DNA from: 2-02-FULL-62-17 sp046153355
GTDB taxonomy: Bacteria > Pseudomonadota > Gammaproteobacteria > Burkholderiales > SG8-39
NCBI GenBank assembly: GCA_046153355.1
Contig: JBJXEY010000402.1
Span: 1 to 30,010, forward strand
Reading direction: 5' to 3'
Length of the DNA stretch: 30,010 bases
Positions 1 through 7,279 of the stretch are shown in pieces (position 1 is the stretch's first letter; every line of letters starts with the position of its first letter). A program made the position numbers and the translations under genes. Below the pieces are notes generated by a model. It saw only the letters and a program-made list of their open reading frames with translations. It was not told where the DNA came from and ran no database searches.

Positions 1-888
1 AGTCTCGCGATGCCGCACGCGCGAGTCGTTGCGCGAGAAACGCGGGTCCTCGGCTAGTTCGGTGCAACCCGCTACATCGCAAAACTTTCTAAATTGCGAA
101 TCGTTGCCGGCGGCAAGAATCATGTGGCCGTCCGCGCAGGGAAACGACTCGTAGGGAACAATGTTCGGATGCGCGTTGCCCCAGCGCTTGGGCGCTTCGC
201 CTGAGGTGAAGTAGTTAAGATGCATATTGCCCAACATCGCCACACCTACGTCCAATAAGGCCATGTCGATGTATTGACCCACGCCAGTTTTTTCGCGACT
301 TGCCAAGGCGGCAAGAATCGCGATGGTGGAATACATGCCGGTCATGATGTCGGTGACGGCAACACCGACCTTCTGCGGACCGCCACCGGGAAACTCGTCG
401 CGCTCGCCGGTGATGCTCATCAACCCACCCATGCCCTGAATCAAAAAATCGTAACCGGCGCGCTTGGCATAGGGGCCCGTCTGGCCAAAACCGGTGATGG
501 AGCAATACACCAGTCGCGGATTAATAGTTTTTAGCTTTTCGTAATCCAGGTTGTAGCGGGCAAGATCGCCGACTTTGAAGTTTTCGATCAGCACATCGGA
601 TTTCTCCGCTAACGCGCGAATGATCTCCTGCCCTTCCTGTTGTGCAATGTCCACCGTGACCGAATGCTTGTTGCGATTACACGAGAGGTAATAGGCAGCC
701 TCGCTGGTGTCGTGCCCTTTTTCATCCTTCAAGTAAGGCGGCGCCCAGCCGCGCGTGTCATCGCCAGAGCCTGGGCGCTCGATCTTGATCACCTCCGCGC
801 CCAGATCGGCCAGGGTTTGCGCGCAGGTTGGGCCAGCCAACACGCGGGAGAGATCGAGAACACGAATGTGGGAGAGGGCGCCGGGCAT
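1..888 (-). CDS. CoA-transferase family III (CaiB/BaiF) protein, C-terminus cut by window edge
   Basis: Reading leftwards from the ATG at 888 gives 296 uninterrupted residues that run off the window. Family features seen: the N-terminal LSHIRVLDLSRVLAGPTCAQ block, EVIKIERPGSGDDTRGW (CoA-binding lobe), NRNKHSVTVD, DVLIENFKVGDLARYNLD, and YCSITGFGQTGPY. Next comes VGVAVTDIMTGMY, where Asp180 matches the catalytic aspartate (Asp169 of formyl-CoA transferase) that forms the acyl-aspartyl intermediate. Members move CoA between carboxylic acids in the cytoplasm; full length is usually about 400 residues, so roughly a quarter is missing. Substrate cannot be read from sequence. There is no clear Shine-Dalgarno, but the start agrees with the family N-terminus. 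It is transcribed away from the toxin-antitoxin-like pair at 1004. Confidence 0.93.
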   Translation of the reverse strand, partial: MPGALSHIRVLDLSRVLAGPTCAQTLADLGAEVIKIERPGSGDDTRGWAPPYLKDEKGHDTSEAAYYLSCNRNKHSVTVDIAQQEGQEIIRALAEKSDVLIENFKVGDLARYNLDYEKLKTINPRLVYCSITGFGQTGPYAKRAGYDFLIQGMGGLMSITGERDEFPGGGPQKVGVAVTDIMTGMYSTIAILAALASREKTGVGQYIDMALLDVGVAMLGNMHLNYFTSGEAPKRWGNAHPNIVPYESFPCADGHMILAAGNDSQFRKFCDVAGCTELAEDPRFSRNDSRVRHRET

Positions 889-1003
889 GATGGGGTTCTG
901 TAAAGCTGGAATGGGCGAACCTTAGCAGGAAGCGTCAAGCGCATCGGTTTGCCTTGTCATCCTACTGGTGGTCAAGAACGTTATGCACTTCGTGAGGATC
1001 GAG

Positions 1004-1471
1004 ATGCCAGTAAAGCACAGGCTGAATAATGCTTTTCTTTCGTCAATTCGTAGCTTGAAACACATATCAATCGGTGATAACCTTCGTATGAGATCTCAGG
1101 GATCCGTTGAAACCGGTTTGGCCTATCTGCTTGGCTTGAACGGCAATTTCGAAATTCAAAATGACGAGGGTTATTGGGTCATGATGGAAGTCACGCTAGT
1201 GGCGGTCACACCTGAACGACCGCACGGCATCCGATACAGCTTGACACTGCATGCGCCTGACGGAACACGTTTGATTGGATTCGACAATGCCCATGGTGGT
1301 ATCAAACCGGCGGGGTCGCACTTCTTGCATGCTGGCAAAAGGTACCCCTACGACCATAGGCATCGTCATTCCACGGATAAGGGCGTGCTCTACGAATTCG
1401 ATACTGCCTACCAGTTGGTCAGTGACTTTTATGCCGAAGTGGACCGCGTACTAAATAAGGTTGCACGATGA
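1004..1471 (+). CDS. TumE/DUF6516-like putative toxin
   Basis: A 155-residue soluble protein. The ATG at 1004 is preferred over the in-frame GTG at 968 because GTGAGG sits six bases before it. Seen: no signal peptide or membrane segment; a beta-rich middle (YWVMMEVTLVAV, GIRYSLTLHAPDGTRLIGFDN); and the block DNAHGGIKPAGSHFLHAGKRYPYDHRHRH, followed by an acidic-aromatic tail. The order 'R(W/F)DNA ... H ... H' is what I recall for the DUF6516/TumE toxin family. Its last codon overlaps the next gene by four bases (ATGA), toxin first and small HTH protein second, as in higBA-type modules. Family assignment is from memory of the motif and the gene order, so it is tentative. The toxin's biochemical target is not evident from the sequence. 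Confidence 0.62.
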   Translation: MPVKHRLNNAFLSSIRSLKHISIGDNLRMRSQGSVETGLAYLLGLNGNFEIQNDEGYWVMMEVTLVAVTPERPHGIRYSLTLHAPDGTRLIGFDNAHGGIKPAGSHFLHAGKRYPYDHRHRHSTDKGVLYEFDTAYQLVSDFYAEVDRVLNKVAR

Positions 1472-1821
1472 ACAAGGTGCTGAAAATCGGTATTGCATCC
1501 GTGCCGGAACAGCGGGCACGGACCTTGGCTATCGCCGCCGGAAAACGTAAGCGGGACGATTCAGAACCCAATATCTGGTTCCCCTCGGTCGCCGCCGTGG
1601 CGCGAGTATTGTCGGACGAAAACCTGGCATTGCTCAAAGCTATCCGGGAGCAACAGCCAGAATCAATGGACAGTTTGGCAAAGTTCGTTGGCAAACACGC
1701 ACCTAACGTTTCGCGTTCGCTGCACACCATGGCGCACTATGGGTTGGTTCAGTTTGTCAAGAATGGTCGGACTGTGACTCCGATAGCGACGTTCGACCAT
1801 TTGTCCGTGGAATTTTGTTGA
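1468..1821 (+). CDS. Small winged-HTH protein, probable antitoxin of the 1004 gene
   Basis: 117 residues starting at the ATG that overlaps the preceding stop (ATGA). The N-terminal half is basic and probably flexible (PEQRARTLAIAAGKRKRDDSEP). Residues about 50-110 look like a winged helix of MarR/HVO_A0114 type: VLSDENLALLKAIREQQPES, MDSLAKFVGKHAPNVSRSLH as the helix-turn-helix, then the wing YGLVQFVKNGRTVTPIATFD. The likely role is to neutralise the upstream putative toxin and bind the shared promoter region; this is inferred from gene order and coupling. It could instead be a plain regulator. An alternative ORF in another frame (1493-1777) is a shadow, since only this frame gives a recognisable fold. 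Confidence 0.7.
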   Translation: MNKVLKIGIASVPEQRARTLAIAAGKRKRDDSEPNIWFPSVAAVARVLSDENLALLKAIREQQPESMDSLAKFVGKHAPNVSRSLHTMAHYGLVQFVKNGRTVTPIATFDHLSVEFC

Positions 1822-1895
1822 TTCGCTCGCTACGCCGGTTTTAACCCCGCGAGCCGCGCGTATGAAACACGCGAAGACCACTAAAATGCCCGTTT

Positions 1896-1924
1896 GAATC
1901 CGACATACAGTCGCAATCGGATTC
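1896..1924 (+). promoter_or_regulatory. Perfect 8-bp inverted repeat just upstream of the MFS gene
   Basis: GAATCCGA at 1896-1903 and TCGGATTC at 1917-1924 are exact inverted copies separated by 13 bases, ending ten bases before the ATG at 1935. It could be a repressor operator or a 5' leader hairpin close to the ribosome-binding zone; the MFS start has no evident Shine-Dalgarno. The function is inferred; only the symmetry is observed. Confidence 0.5.
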
Positions 1925-1934
1925 CCAGACCTTC

Positions 1935-3101
1935 ATGATCAAGCCCCTTTACTATCAGATCTTCCTCTCGTCTTCGAACCACGCAGCGTTCAACGCCTTC
2001 CGGCTGTCGGTGCTGCTCTACGCGGCGCATTTGCAGGCTTCTCCCGCGATGTTGGGTTTGCTGGCTGCCTCCAACGGTTTGATCAGTGTGTTCATGGCGG
2101 TGTCCATGGGCAGGTGGATCGACCGGGTCGGCCCGCGTATGCCCTTCATCATTGCATCGCTTGTAATGGTGGCCTGTTGCGTGCTCGCATGGTGGGTGGA
2201 GGGGCTGGTGTTGTTGTTTATTGTTAGCCCGCTGATTGGCCTTATCAACAGTATTTTCCAGATTGGTTCGCATCAGGCGATCGGCCGTTTTGGCAGGCCG
2301 GATGAGCGCACCGCTAATTTCACTTTGCATTCTCTGGGCATTTCGACGGCAACATTCATCGGGCCGTTGGTGTCGGGTTTATCGGTGGACCACCTTGGCG
2401 CGTTGAATTCCTTTCTGGTGATCGCGGCGCTCTCCGGCCTGCCGTTTCTGGTGCTGGGCTCAAAGCTCCTCGAATATCCGCCGCAGGTAAAGCGTCTGCG
2501 AGAGGCGTCGGCCGAGGTGAGGGGCGCCTGGTCGATGTTGCGCAAAGCCGATCTTCGCCGTCCCTGGATTGTTTCCTCGATGAATAGTTGTCTATGGAGT
2601 CTGGTGGGTTTCCTGATACCGGTATACGGCACACAGATTGGTCTCTCGGCCACGCGCATCGGCACGCTGATGGCGATCATGGCGATCGGCACGGTGTCGA
2701 TACGTCTTGCCATGCCCTGGCTGATGCGCGTCGCAGGGCGCTGGCATCTGGTGGCGGGCGCGCAGATGCTCACCGCGATTGGATTCATCGGCATGCCATT
2801 CACGCATAGTTTTCTATGGATGGGCGTATTCGCTTGTTCCATCGGCGCCGGGCTGGGGTTGTCAGGACCGGTCTCGTCAACGCTCACCTACGACGCCTCG
2901 CCTCCCGAGCGGGTGGGCGAGGTGGTGGGCATGCGTGTGACCGTGGGCAACATCGGCCAGGCGGTACTGCCGCTGATGTCCGGCGCGGTGGGCGCAGCCC
3001 TCGGCGTCGCACCGGTGTTCTGGGCGGTTGCCTGCATCGTCCTTGGCAACATTTATTCGCATCGCGAGGTGCTCAGGGCCGAGCACAAACCCGCGCGTTG
3101 A
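1935..3101 (+). CDS. MFS transporter (12-TM type)
   Basis: 388 residues, mostly hydrophobic, with about twelve predicted membrane spans and a central loop near residues 185-210 (VKRLREASAEVRGAWSMLRK). The MFS motif A between TM2 and TM3 is clear at residues 59-69 (GRWIDRVGPRM). The N-terminus MIKPLYYQIF leads directly into TM1, so there is no signal peptide. It is an inner-membrane secondary transporter; substrate is unknown, and sequences of this look include efflux as well as uptake carriers. There is no clear Shine-Dalgarno at the ATG; an inverted repeat lies immediately upstream. It stands alone between the TumE-like pair and the hydroxyacid oxidase operon, 158 bases before the latter. 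Confidence 0.9.
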   Translation: MIKPLYYQIFLSSSNHAAFNAFRLSVLLYAAHLQASPAMLGLLAASNGLISVFMAVSMGRWIDRVGPRMPFIIASLVMVACCVLAWWVEGLVLLFIVSPLIGLINSIFQIGSHQAIGRFGRPDERTANFTLHSLGISTATFIGPLVSGLSVDHLGALNSFLVIAALSGLPFLVLGSKLLEYPPQVKRLREASAEVRGAWSMLRKADLRRPWIVSSMNSCLWSLVGFLIPVYGTQIGLSATRIGTLMAIMAIGTVSIRLAMPWLMRVAGRWHLVAGAQMLTAIGFIGMPFTHSFLWMGVFACSIGAGLGLSGPVSSTLTYDASPPERVGEVVGMRVTVGNIGQAVLPLMSGAVGAALGVAPVFWAVACIVLGNIYSHREVLRAEHKPAR

Positions 3102-3259
3102 GGCGCGCCGGTGCGATTTGCTGCTACCGGTATACTGCCAGCCGGCTTGGTGCAGAACCCTTTGCGCCAATCGGAAAATGAGTCAATAGCTTCGGCGAGT
3201 CAATCACATCGCCGTCACCCGATACGTCGGTCAAGACACCCTAGTGGAGGAGAGTAGCG

Positions 3260-4507
3260 ATGAACGAAAAAGTCATGAACGCGCCCGGCGTGGCGGTGGC
3301 ACCCACAGCCCAGGCTGGCCCGAGCGAATCGTTTCGCGAGACGTTACGCAGCTACCCCACCATCTACCATCTTCGCGAGTGCGCGCGAAAACGCCTGCCC
3401 GGCTTCGCCTTTGATGCGGGTGACGGTGGCGTGGGTGCCGACAAGGGCATTCATCGCAATTGGAATGCGCTCGATGCTGTTGAGATGATGCCCAAGTACG
3501 GTGTCACCAAGGGCTTGCCGCCTACAAGCGTGGAACTTTTTGGTCATCGTTACACCGCGCCGATTGGTATTGCGCCGATGGGGTCGCCTGGCATCGTCTG
3601 GCCGCATGCCGATGAGTTACTCGCGCAAGCCGCGCAGAAGGCGAACGTACCCTACAACTTATCTACCGTCTCGGGCATGTCAATCGAGGATGCCGCGAAA
3701 CATGCGCCGGACGTATTCTGGCTGCAGTTGTACCGCTTTCCGAAGAACGATTTCGCCATTGGCTTTGATCTCGCGCGCCGGGCCGCCGCAGTGGGCGCAA
3801 AGGCGCTGGTGATTACGCTGGATGTGCCGGTGCGCACCACGCGCACCCGCGAAGTGCTCTCGGGGATTTCCTCGCCGTTCCGCTTCACGCCCAAGATGAT
3901 TTTGCAAGCTTTGGGTTCGCCCGCCTATTGCGCTTCGTTCCTGCAACACGGCATTCCGCGTTTTGCCAATTTCATCAAGTACACCGGGCCCAACATGGGA
4001 TTGAACGAGATGTCCAAATTCATTCAAGGCGAATCCGGCGGCGCATTTACCTGGGAAGACGTGGCGCGCTATCGTGATGTATGGAAGGGCCCATTGATCG
4101 TCAAGGGCATCATGCATCCCGAAGATGCCGAGAAAGCGATTTCGGTCGGCTGCGAGGGCGTGCAGGTCTCCAATCACGGTGGCCGACAGATTGAAGGCTT
4201 ACCCGCGACCATCGACGTGTTGCCCGGCGTGGCCGCAGCGGTCAATGGTCGCGCCAAAATCATTTTCGATTCTGGGGTGCGTAGCGGCCTGGATGTGGTG
4301 CGTGCTATGGCGCTGGGCGCCGATATGGTGCTTGCGGGCAAAGCGTTCCTGTGGAGCTTGGGCGCGATGGGCGATGCGGGACCCAGTCACGCGCTGGAAC
4401 TGTTCATCGATGAAATGCGCGCTACGCTCGGCCAAATTGGTGTGCGCACCTTTGAGGACGCGCGAAAAGTGCCGATCCGGCATAACGCGGTGTTCAAGAT
4501 TGCCTGA
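3260..4507 (+). CDS. FMN-dependent alpha-hydroxy acid oxidase/dehydrogenase
   Basis: 415 residues with a good Shine-Dalgarno (GGAGGAG) before the ATG. It is a TIM-barrel flavoprotein of the LldD / glycolate oxidase / mandelate dehydrogenase family. Seen: IGIAPMGSPGIVWPHADELLA (FMN loop), YNLSTVSGMSIED, WLQLYRF, ALVITLDVPV, LIVKGIMHPEDAE (conserved Lys), and SNHGGRQIEG with His306 (catalytic base) and Arg309 (carboxylate binding). Then come FDSGVRSGLDVVRAMALGA and a phosphate-binding end reading LAGKAFLW instead of the more usual GRP. It oxidises a 2-hydroxy acid to a 2-oxo acid; the exact substrate is undetermined. The Bug receptor starts three bases after its stop, which suggests that receptor binds this enzyme's substrate or a precursor. 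Confidence 0.93.
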   Translation: MNEKVMNAPGVAVAPTAQAGPSESFRETLRSYPTIYHLRECARKRLPGFAFDAGDGGVGADKGIHRNWNALDAVEMMPKYGVTKGLPPTSVELFGHRYTAPIGIAPMGSPGIVWPHADELLAQAAQKANVPYNLSTVSGMSIEDAAKHAPDVFWLQLYRFPKNDFAIGFDLARRAAAVGAKALVITLDVPVRTTRTREVLSGISSPFRFTPKMILQALGSPAYCASFLQHGIPRFANFIKYTGPNMGLNEMSKFIQGESGGAFTWEDVARYRDVWKGPLIVKGIMHPEDAEKAISVGCEGVQVSNHGGRQIEGLPATIDVLPGVAAAVNGRAKIIFDSGVRSGLDVVRAMALGADMVLAGKAFLWSLGAMGDAGPSHALELFIDEMRATLGQIGVRTFEDARKVPIRHNAVFKIA

Positions 4508-4510
4508 GCG

Positions 4511-5482
4511 ATGATCGATCACCTGGTGAGGCGCATCTCCAGCGCCCTTTTGTTGGGCGTGATGTTCTCGATCTCTGGTCTGGCCTTGGCGTTTCCCACC
4601 AAACCAGTCTCCATTATTGTTCCCCAAGCTCCCGGCGGCGCCAACGAAGTACTGGCGCGTATGGTGGCCAGCAAGCTGCAGGAATACTGGGGCTCGCCGG
4701 TATTGGTTGATTTCAAGCCGGGTGGCGGCGTGATCGTTGGCACGCAGTTTGTTGCACGCAGCACGCCCGACGGACACGTCATCGGCATCATCACCAGCGC
4801 GCACGCCATCAATCCGGCATTGGGCGCAAAGCTGCCTTACGACAGCGTGCGTGACTTCATCCCGGTGGCGCGTATGGGCTTCAACGTCCTGGGGTTGGTG
4901 GTGGTGCCATCGTTAGGTGTTGAGGACGTCAAAGGATTAATCGAACTTGCGCGCCAAAAACCCGACGCGCTCTCGCACGGCTCCAACGGCATTGGTCTCG
5001 CGGCGCATCTTGCCGCCGAATTATTCAAAACCATGACGGGGACCAAGATGGTTCATGTGCCCTACAAGGGTGGCGCGCCGTTATATCAAGACATGCTGGG
5101 CGGTCGCGTGCCGGTAGCATTCGCAATACTTGCCTCCGCAGTGCCGCTGGTGAGGGCGGGCAAGCTAAAGGTGCTGGGGGTTACCAATGCACAACGCAGC
5201 GTCATCTACCCCGATTACCCGCCGATCTCGGCGACGGTACCCGGTTATGAACTCACCACCTGGAGTGGCTTCATGGTGACAGCCGGCACGCCACGCGAGG
5301 TGGTGCAGAAAATTTCCGCCGATGTGATTCGCGTAGCCAACGCGCCTGAGCTACGGGTGCGCTTTCAAGAGTATGGCTACGAGCCCGCGCCGTTGGGGCT
5401 GGTGGAGTTCGAGGCTTTCATTCGTGCCGAGACGGAGTCCAAGGGTAAGTTAGCCCGCGATGCGGGGGCGAAGTTCGAATAA
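4511..5482 (+). CDS. Bug/TctC-family periplasmic solute receptor (with hydroxyacid oxidase)
   Basis: 323 residues with an N-terminal signal peptide (basic MIDHLVRR, hydrophobic core, cleavage probably after ALA at residue 27). The mature protein shows the Bug signature order: FPTKPVSIIVPQAPGGANEVLAR, TPDGHVIGI, LPYDSVRDFIPVARMG, HGSNGIGLAAHLAAELFK, MVHVPYKGGAPLYQDMLGG, then LRVRFQEYGYEPAPL. The loop residue after PGGA is Asn where Asp is common. Receptors of this family bind carboxylated solutes for tripartite tricarboxylate transporters; no TctA/TctB gene is in the window. It lies three bases downstream of the hydroxyacid oxidase and is almost certainly co-transcribed with it. Confidence 0.93.
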   Translation: MIDHLVRRISSALLLGVMFSISGLALAFPTKPVSIIVPQAPGGANEVLARMVASKLQEYWGSPVLVDFKPGGGVIVGTQFVARSTPDGHVIGIITSAHAINPALGAKLPYDSVRDFIPVARMGFNVLGLVVVPSLGVEDVKGLIELARQKPDALSHGSNGIGLAAHLAAELFKTMTGTKMVHVPYKGGAPLYQDMLGGRVPVAFAILASAVPLVRAGKLKVLGVTNAQRSVIYPDYPPISATVPGYELTTWSGFMVTAGTPREVVQKISADVIRVANAPELRVRFQEYGYEPAPLGLVEFEAFIRAETESKGKLARDAGAKFE

Positions 5483-5611
5483 ATGAGACACGAAGAGAAG
5501 TTGACTATCGGATGAGATGTTTCGCGGACTTCTCGGGGCAGAAACATATTTGCCAGGTTCGCGAGTCGAGAACCGAATTCATGGCGATATTTGGCGGCGC
5601 GGCATTTTTTC

Positions 5612-5641
5612 TTGACACGTCCACCAGCCTTGGACGATAAT
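5612..5641 (+). promoter_or_regulatory. Sigma70-like promoter of the higBA cassette
   Basis: TTGACA at 5612-5617 is a perfect -35 box, and GATAAT at 5636-5641 matches five of six -10 positions with an 18-base spacer. It lies in an AT-rich gap between the Bug gene ending at 5482 and the toxin gene, and is followed at once by a palindrome. Expected transcription starts near 5648, giving a leader of about 110 bases. Confidence 0.7.
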
Positions 5642-5644
5642 CGT

Positions 5645-5661
5645 TTAACCCCTTGGGTTAA
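5645..5661 (+). promoter_or_regulatory. Palindromic operator at the higBA promoter
   Basis: TTAACCC-CTT-GGGTTAA is a perfect 7-bp inverted repeat with a three-base centre, starting four bases after the -10 box, where bound protein would block transcription initiation. HigA-type antitoxins classically repress their own operon by binding such palindromes with their XRE helix-turn-helix; that this is the site here is inferred from position and symmetry. Confidence 0.62.
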
Positions 5662-5716
5662 TTACTGTGGCTACCCCGACAGGATTTCTGTGGTCGGACT
5701 CTGGCAATTTCCGACA

Positions 5717-5728
5717 ACCCCAATGGGT
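5717..5728 (+). promoter_or_regulatory. Second, weaker ACCC/GGGT inverted site in the higBA leader
   Basis: ACCC-CAAT-GGGT repeats the ACCC/GGGT half-sites of the 5645-5661 palindrome, about 70 bases downstream and 30 bases before the toxin start. It may be a second antitoxin site; arms are only four bases, so chance is a real alternative. Confidence 0.3.
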
Positions 5729-5757
5729 ATTGATTCCTGCGGTTTCGGGCGGGTTTG

Positions 5758-6093
5758 ATGCTTACTGAATTTTCGGATGAAGACACGCAGGAACTTTTCA
5801 ATTCGATAAAGGCATTGACTCGTGATTTCGGAGCGGTGAATGCGAAATTGATTCGTCGGCGACTGGACGACTTGCGTTCGAGCGCGACATTGGAAATTGC
5901 CCGGCGCCTCCCAGGAAAGCTTGAGGAACTCAAAGGCAAACGCAAAGGTCAATTTTCAATGCGTCTAGAGGGCGGTTCGCGCCTAATCTTTAGGTCAAGT
6001 CAACAGCCGCCGCCGACCAAACCGGATAGCGGGCTAGATTGGACCCAGGTGCTTGCCATAACGGTATTGAAAGTGGAGGACTACCATGACTGA
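5758..6093 (+). CDS. higB: HigB-like toxin (RelE/ParE superfamily)
   Basis: 111 residues from the ATG at 5758; a TTG at 5755 directly before it is also possible. Seen: TRDFGAVNAKLIRRRLDDLRSSATLEIARRLPG, where helices come before the strands; GKLEELKGKRKGQFSMRLEGGSRLIFRSS, the typical HigB strand pattern with basic residues and an R-x-Y/F-like beta core; and TQVLAITVLKVEDYHD, the usual 'V.i..I.DYH' C-terminus. HigB toxins are ribosome-dependent mRNA endonucleases. The stop overlaps the next gene's ATG by eight bases, so the two are translationally coupled. The order toxin then antitoxin is that of higBA. The promoter and palindrome at 5612-5661 probably serve both genes. The symbol is given by family, not by a tested orthologue. 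Confidence 0.82.
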   Translation: MLTEFSDEDTQELFNSIKALTRDFGAVNAKLIRRRLDDLRSSATLEIARRLPGKLEELKGKRKGQFSMRLEGGSRLIFRSSQQPPPTKPDSGLDWTQVLAITVLKVEDYHD

Positions 6094-7189
6094 CAAACAA
6101 TTCGTCTATTTGCCAGATGTTGTCAGTGCTCCTGGAGAAACACTCAAGGAGCTGCTCGACGAACGTGGCATGACGCAAAAGGATCTTTCGGCGCGAACCG
6201 GAAGACCGCTAAAAACCATCAACGAGATTGTGAAGGGCAAAGCGCAAATTACGCCGGAAACGGCGGTTCAGTTTGAGCGTGCGCTCGGGCTCCCTGCGGC
6301 CTTTTGGAATCAGCGGGAAGCCCATTACCGGGGTTATCTGGCGCGTGTTCAAGCGGATAAACAGGCAGAGCGGTGGCTTAGTTGGCTCGATGAATTGCCC
6401 TTGAAGGAAATGATGGCTGCGGGTGTTTTGCCGGCGACGCGCCTTTCTCCGGCAACCCGTCATCGTTTGCTGGATATTTCGCTTAAATTTTTTGGCGTCG
6501 CCAGTCCGGAGGATTGGCAAAAGGTCTATTCACGGCCGCAGGCTGCATATCGCAGGTCAATGACCCGCGCCAGCGATGTTGGAGCGGTAGCGGTGTGGCT
6601 AAGGCTGGGCGAACTCGAATCCCAGAGAAGCGATTGCGCGGATTTCGATGCGCGAACCTTTCACATGGCCCTGGATGAAATTCGCAAGCTCACGCTACTT
6701 GAGCCAGCGAAGTTTCTGCCCAAAGTGCATCAGTTGTGCGCCAATTCTGGGGTTGTATTGGCGTTGGTCCCTGGTTTGCCAAGAGCGCATGTCGCTGGCG
6801 CCGCACGATGGGTCAATAAACGCGCTGTAATTCAGCTTTCGTTGTACGGCAAGTTCAATGACCGTTTCTGGTTCACTTTTTTCCACGAGGCCTGCCATAT
6901 TTTGAAACACGGACGCGGTGAGGTATTTCTTGACGATTTAAGCGGGTCTGGCAAACAAAGCGATTATGAAAAAGAGGCGGATGCGTTTGCCGCCAATTTG
7001 TTGATTCCGCCGCATCGGTCGGAAGCGTTGTCATCGCTTAGAAGTGAGGCGGCTGTTAGAAAGTTCGCATCTGACATGGGTATTCATCCCGGTATCGTTG
7101 TTGGCAGGTTGCAGCACGATGGACTCTTGCCTTTTGTCAGGATGAATCATCTGAAGGTCAAGTACCAATGGGCGCAAGAGATTGAATAA
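6086..7189 (+). CDS. higA: HigA-family antitoxin fused to an ImmA/IrrE (M78) metallopeptidase domain
   Basis: 367 residues in two parts. Residues about 18-75 form an XRE helix-turn-helix of HigA type: LKELLDERGMTQKDLSARTG, RPLKTINEIVKGKAQITPET, then ALGLPAAFW. The C-terminal half carries FTFFHEACHILKHGRGEVF with an HEXXH zinc site (His267, Glu268, His271). A following YEKEADAFAANLLIPP supplies the third ligand (Glu297), as in ImmA/IrrE peptidases. Classic HigA is about 100 residues, so this is the long form. ImmA-type domains cleave repressors in other systems; here the domain could control the antitoxin's own stability, which is inference. The zinc ligands are all intact, arguing for an active enzyme. 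The gene overlaps higB by eight bases and ends 90 bases before the molybdenum hydroxylase gene. Confidence 0.85.
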   Translation: MTDKQFVYLPDVVSAPGETLKELLDERGMTQKDLSARTGRPLKTINEIVKGKAQITPETAVQFERALGLPAAFWNQREAHYRGYLARVQADKQAERWLSWLDELPLKEMMAAGVLPATRLSPATRHRLLDISLKFFGVASPEDWQKVYSRPQAAYRRSMTRASDVGAVAVWLRLGELESQRSDCADFDARTFHMALDEIRKLTLLEPAKFLPKVHQLCANSGVVLALVPGLPRAHVAGAARWVNKRAVIQLSLYGKFNDRFWFTFFHEACHILKHGRGEVFLDDLSGSGKQSDYEKEADAFAANLLIPPHRSEALSSLRSEAAVRKFASDMGIHPGIVVGRLQHDGLLPFVRMNHLKVKYQWAQEIE

Positions 7190-7279
7190 GAAGCTATTGA
7201 AAGTGCGCTGCCTGTCACGGGCACGCCGCACTACCACTACAATTTGAATCAAATCGGTTAGTGAAAGGGAATTGCAAAG

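Noticed and set aside
954..986. Promoter TTGTCA ... TTATGC before the TumE-like gene
   Set aside because: The spacer is 21 bases, outside the usable 16-19 range, and the -10 match is poor.
968..1003. GTG start at 968 for the TumE-like gene
   Set aside because: No ribosome site before it; GTGAGG precedes the ATG at 1004 at the right distance and the extra twelve residues look non-structural.
1881..2887. Long minus-strand open frames opposite the MFS gene, and similar antisense frames elsewhere
   Set aside because: They mirror codon structure of the real genes in GC-rich DNA, lack ribosome sites and encode His/Arg-rich sequence without domains.
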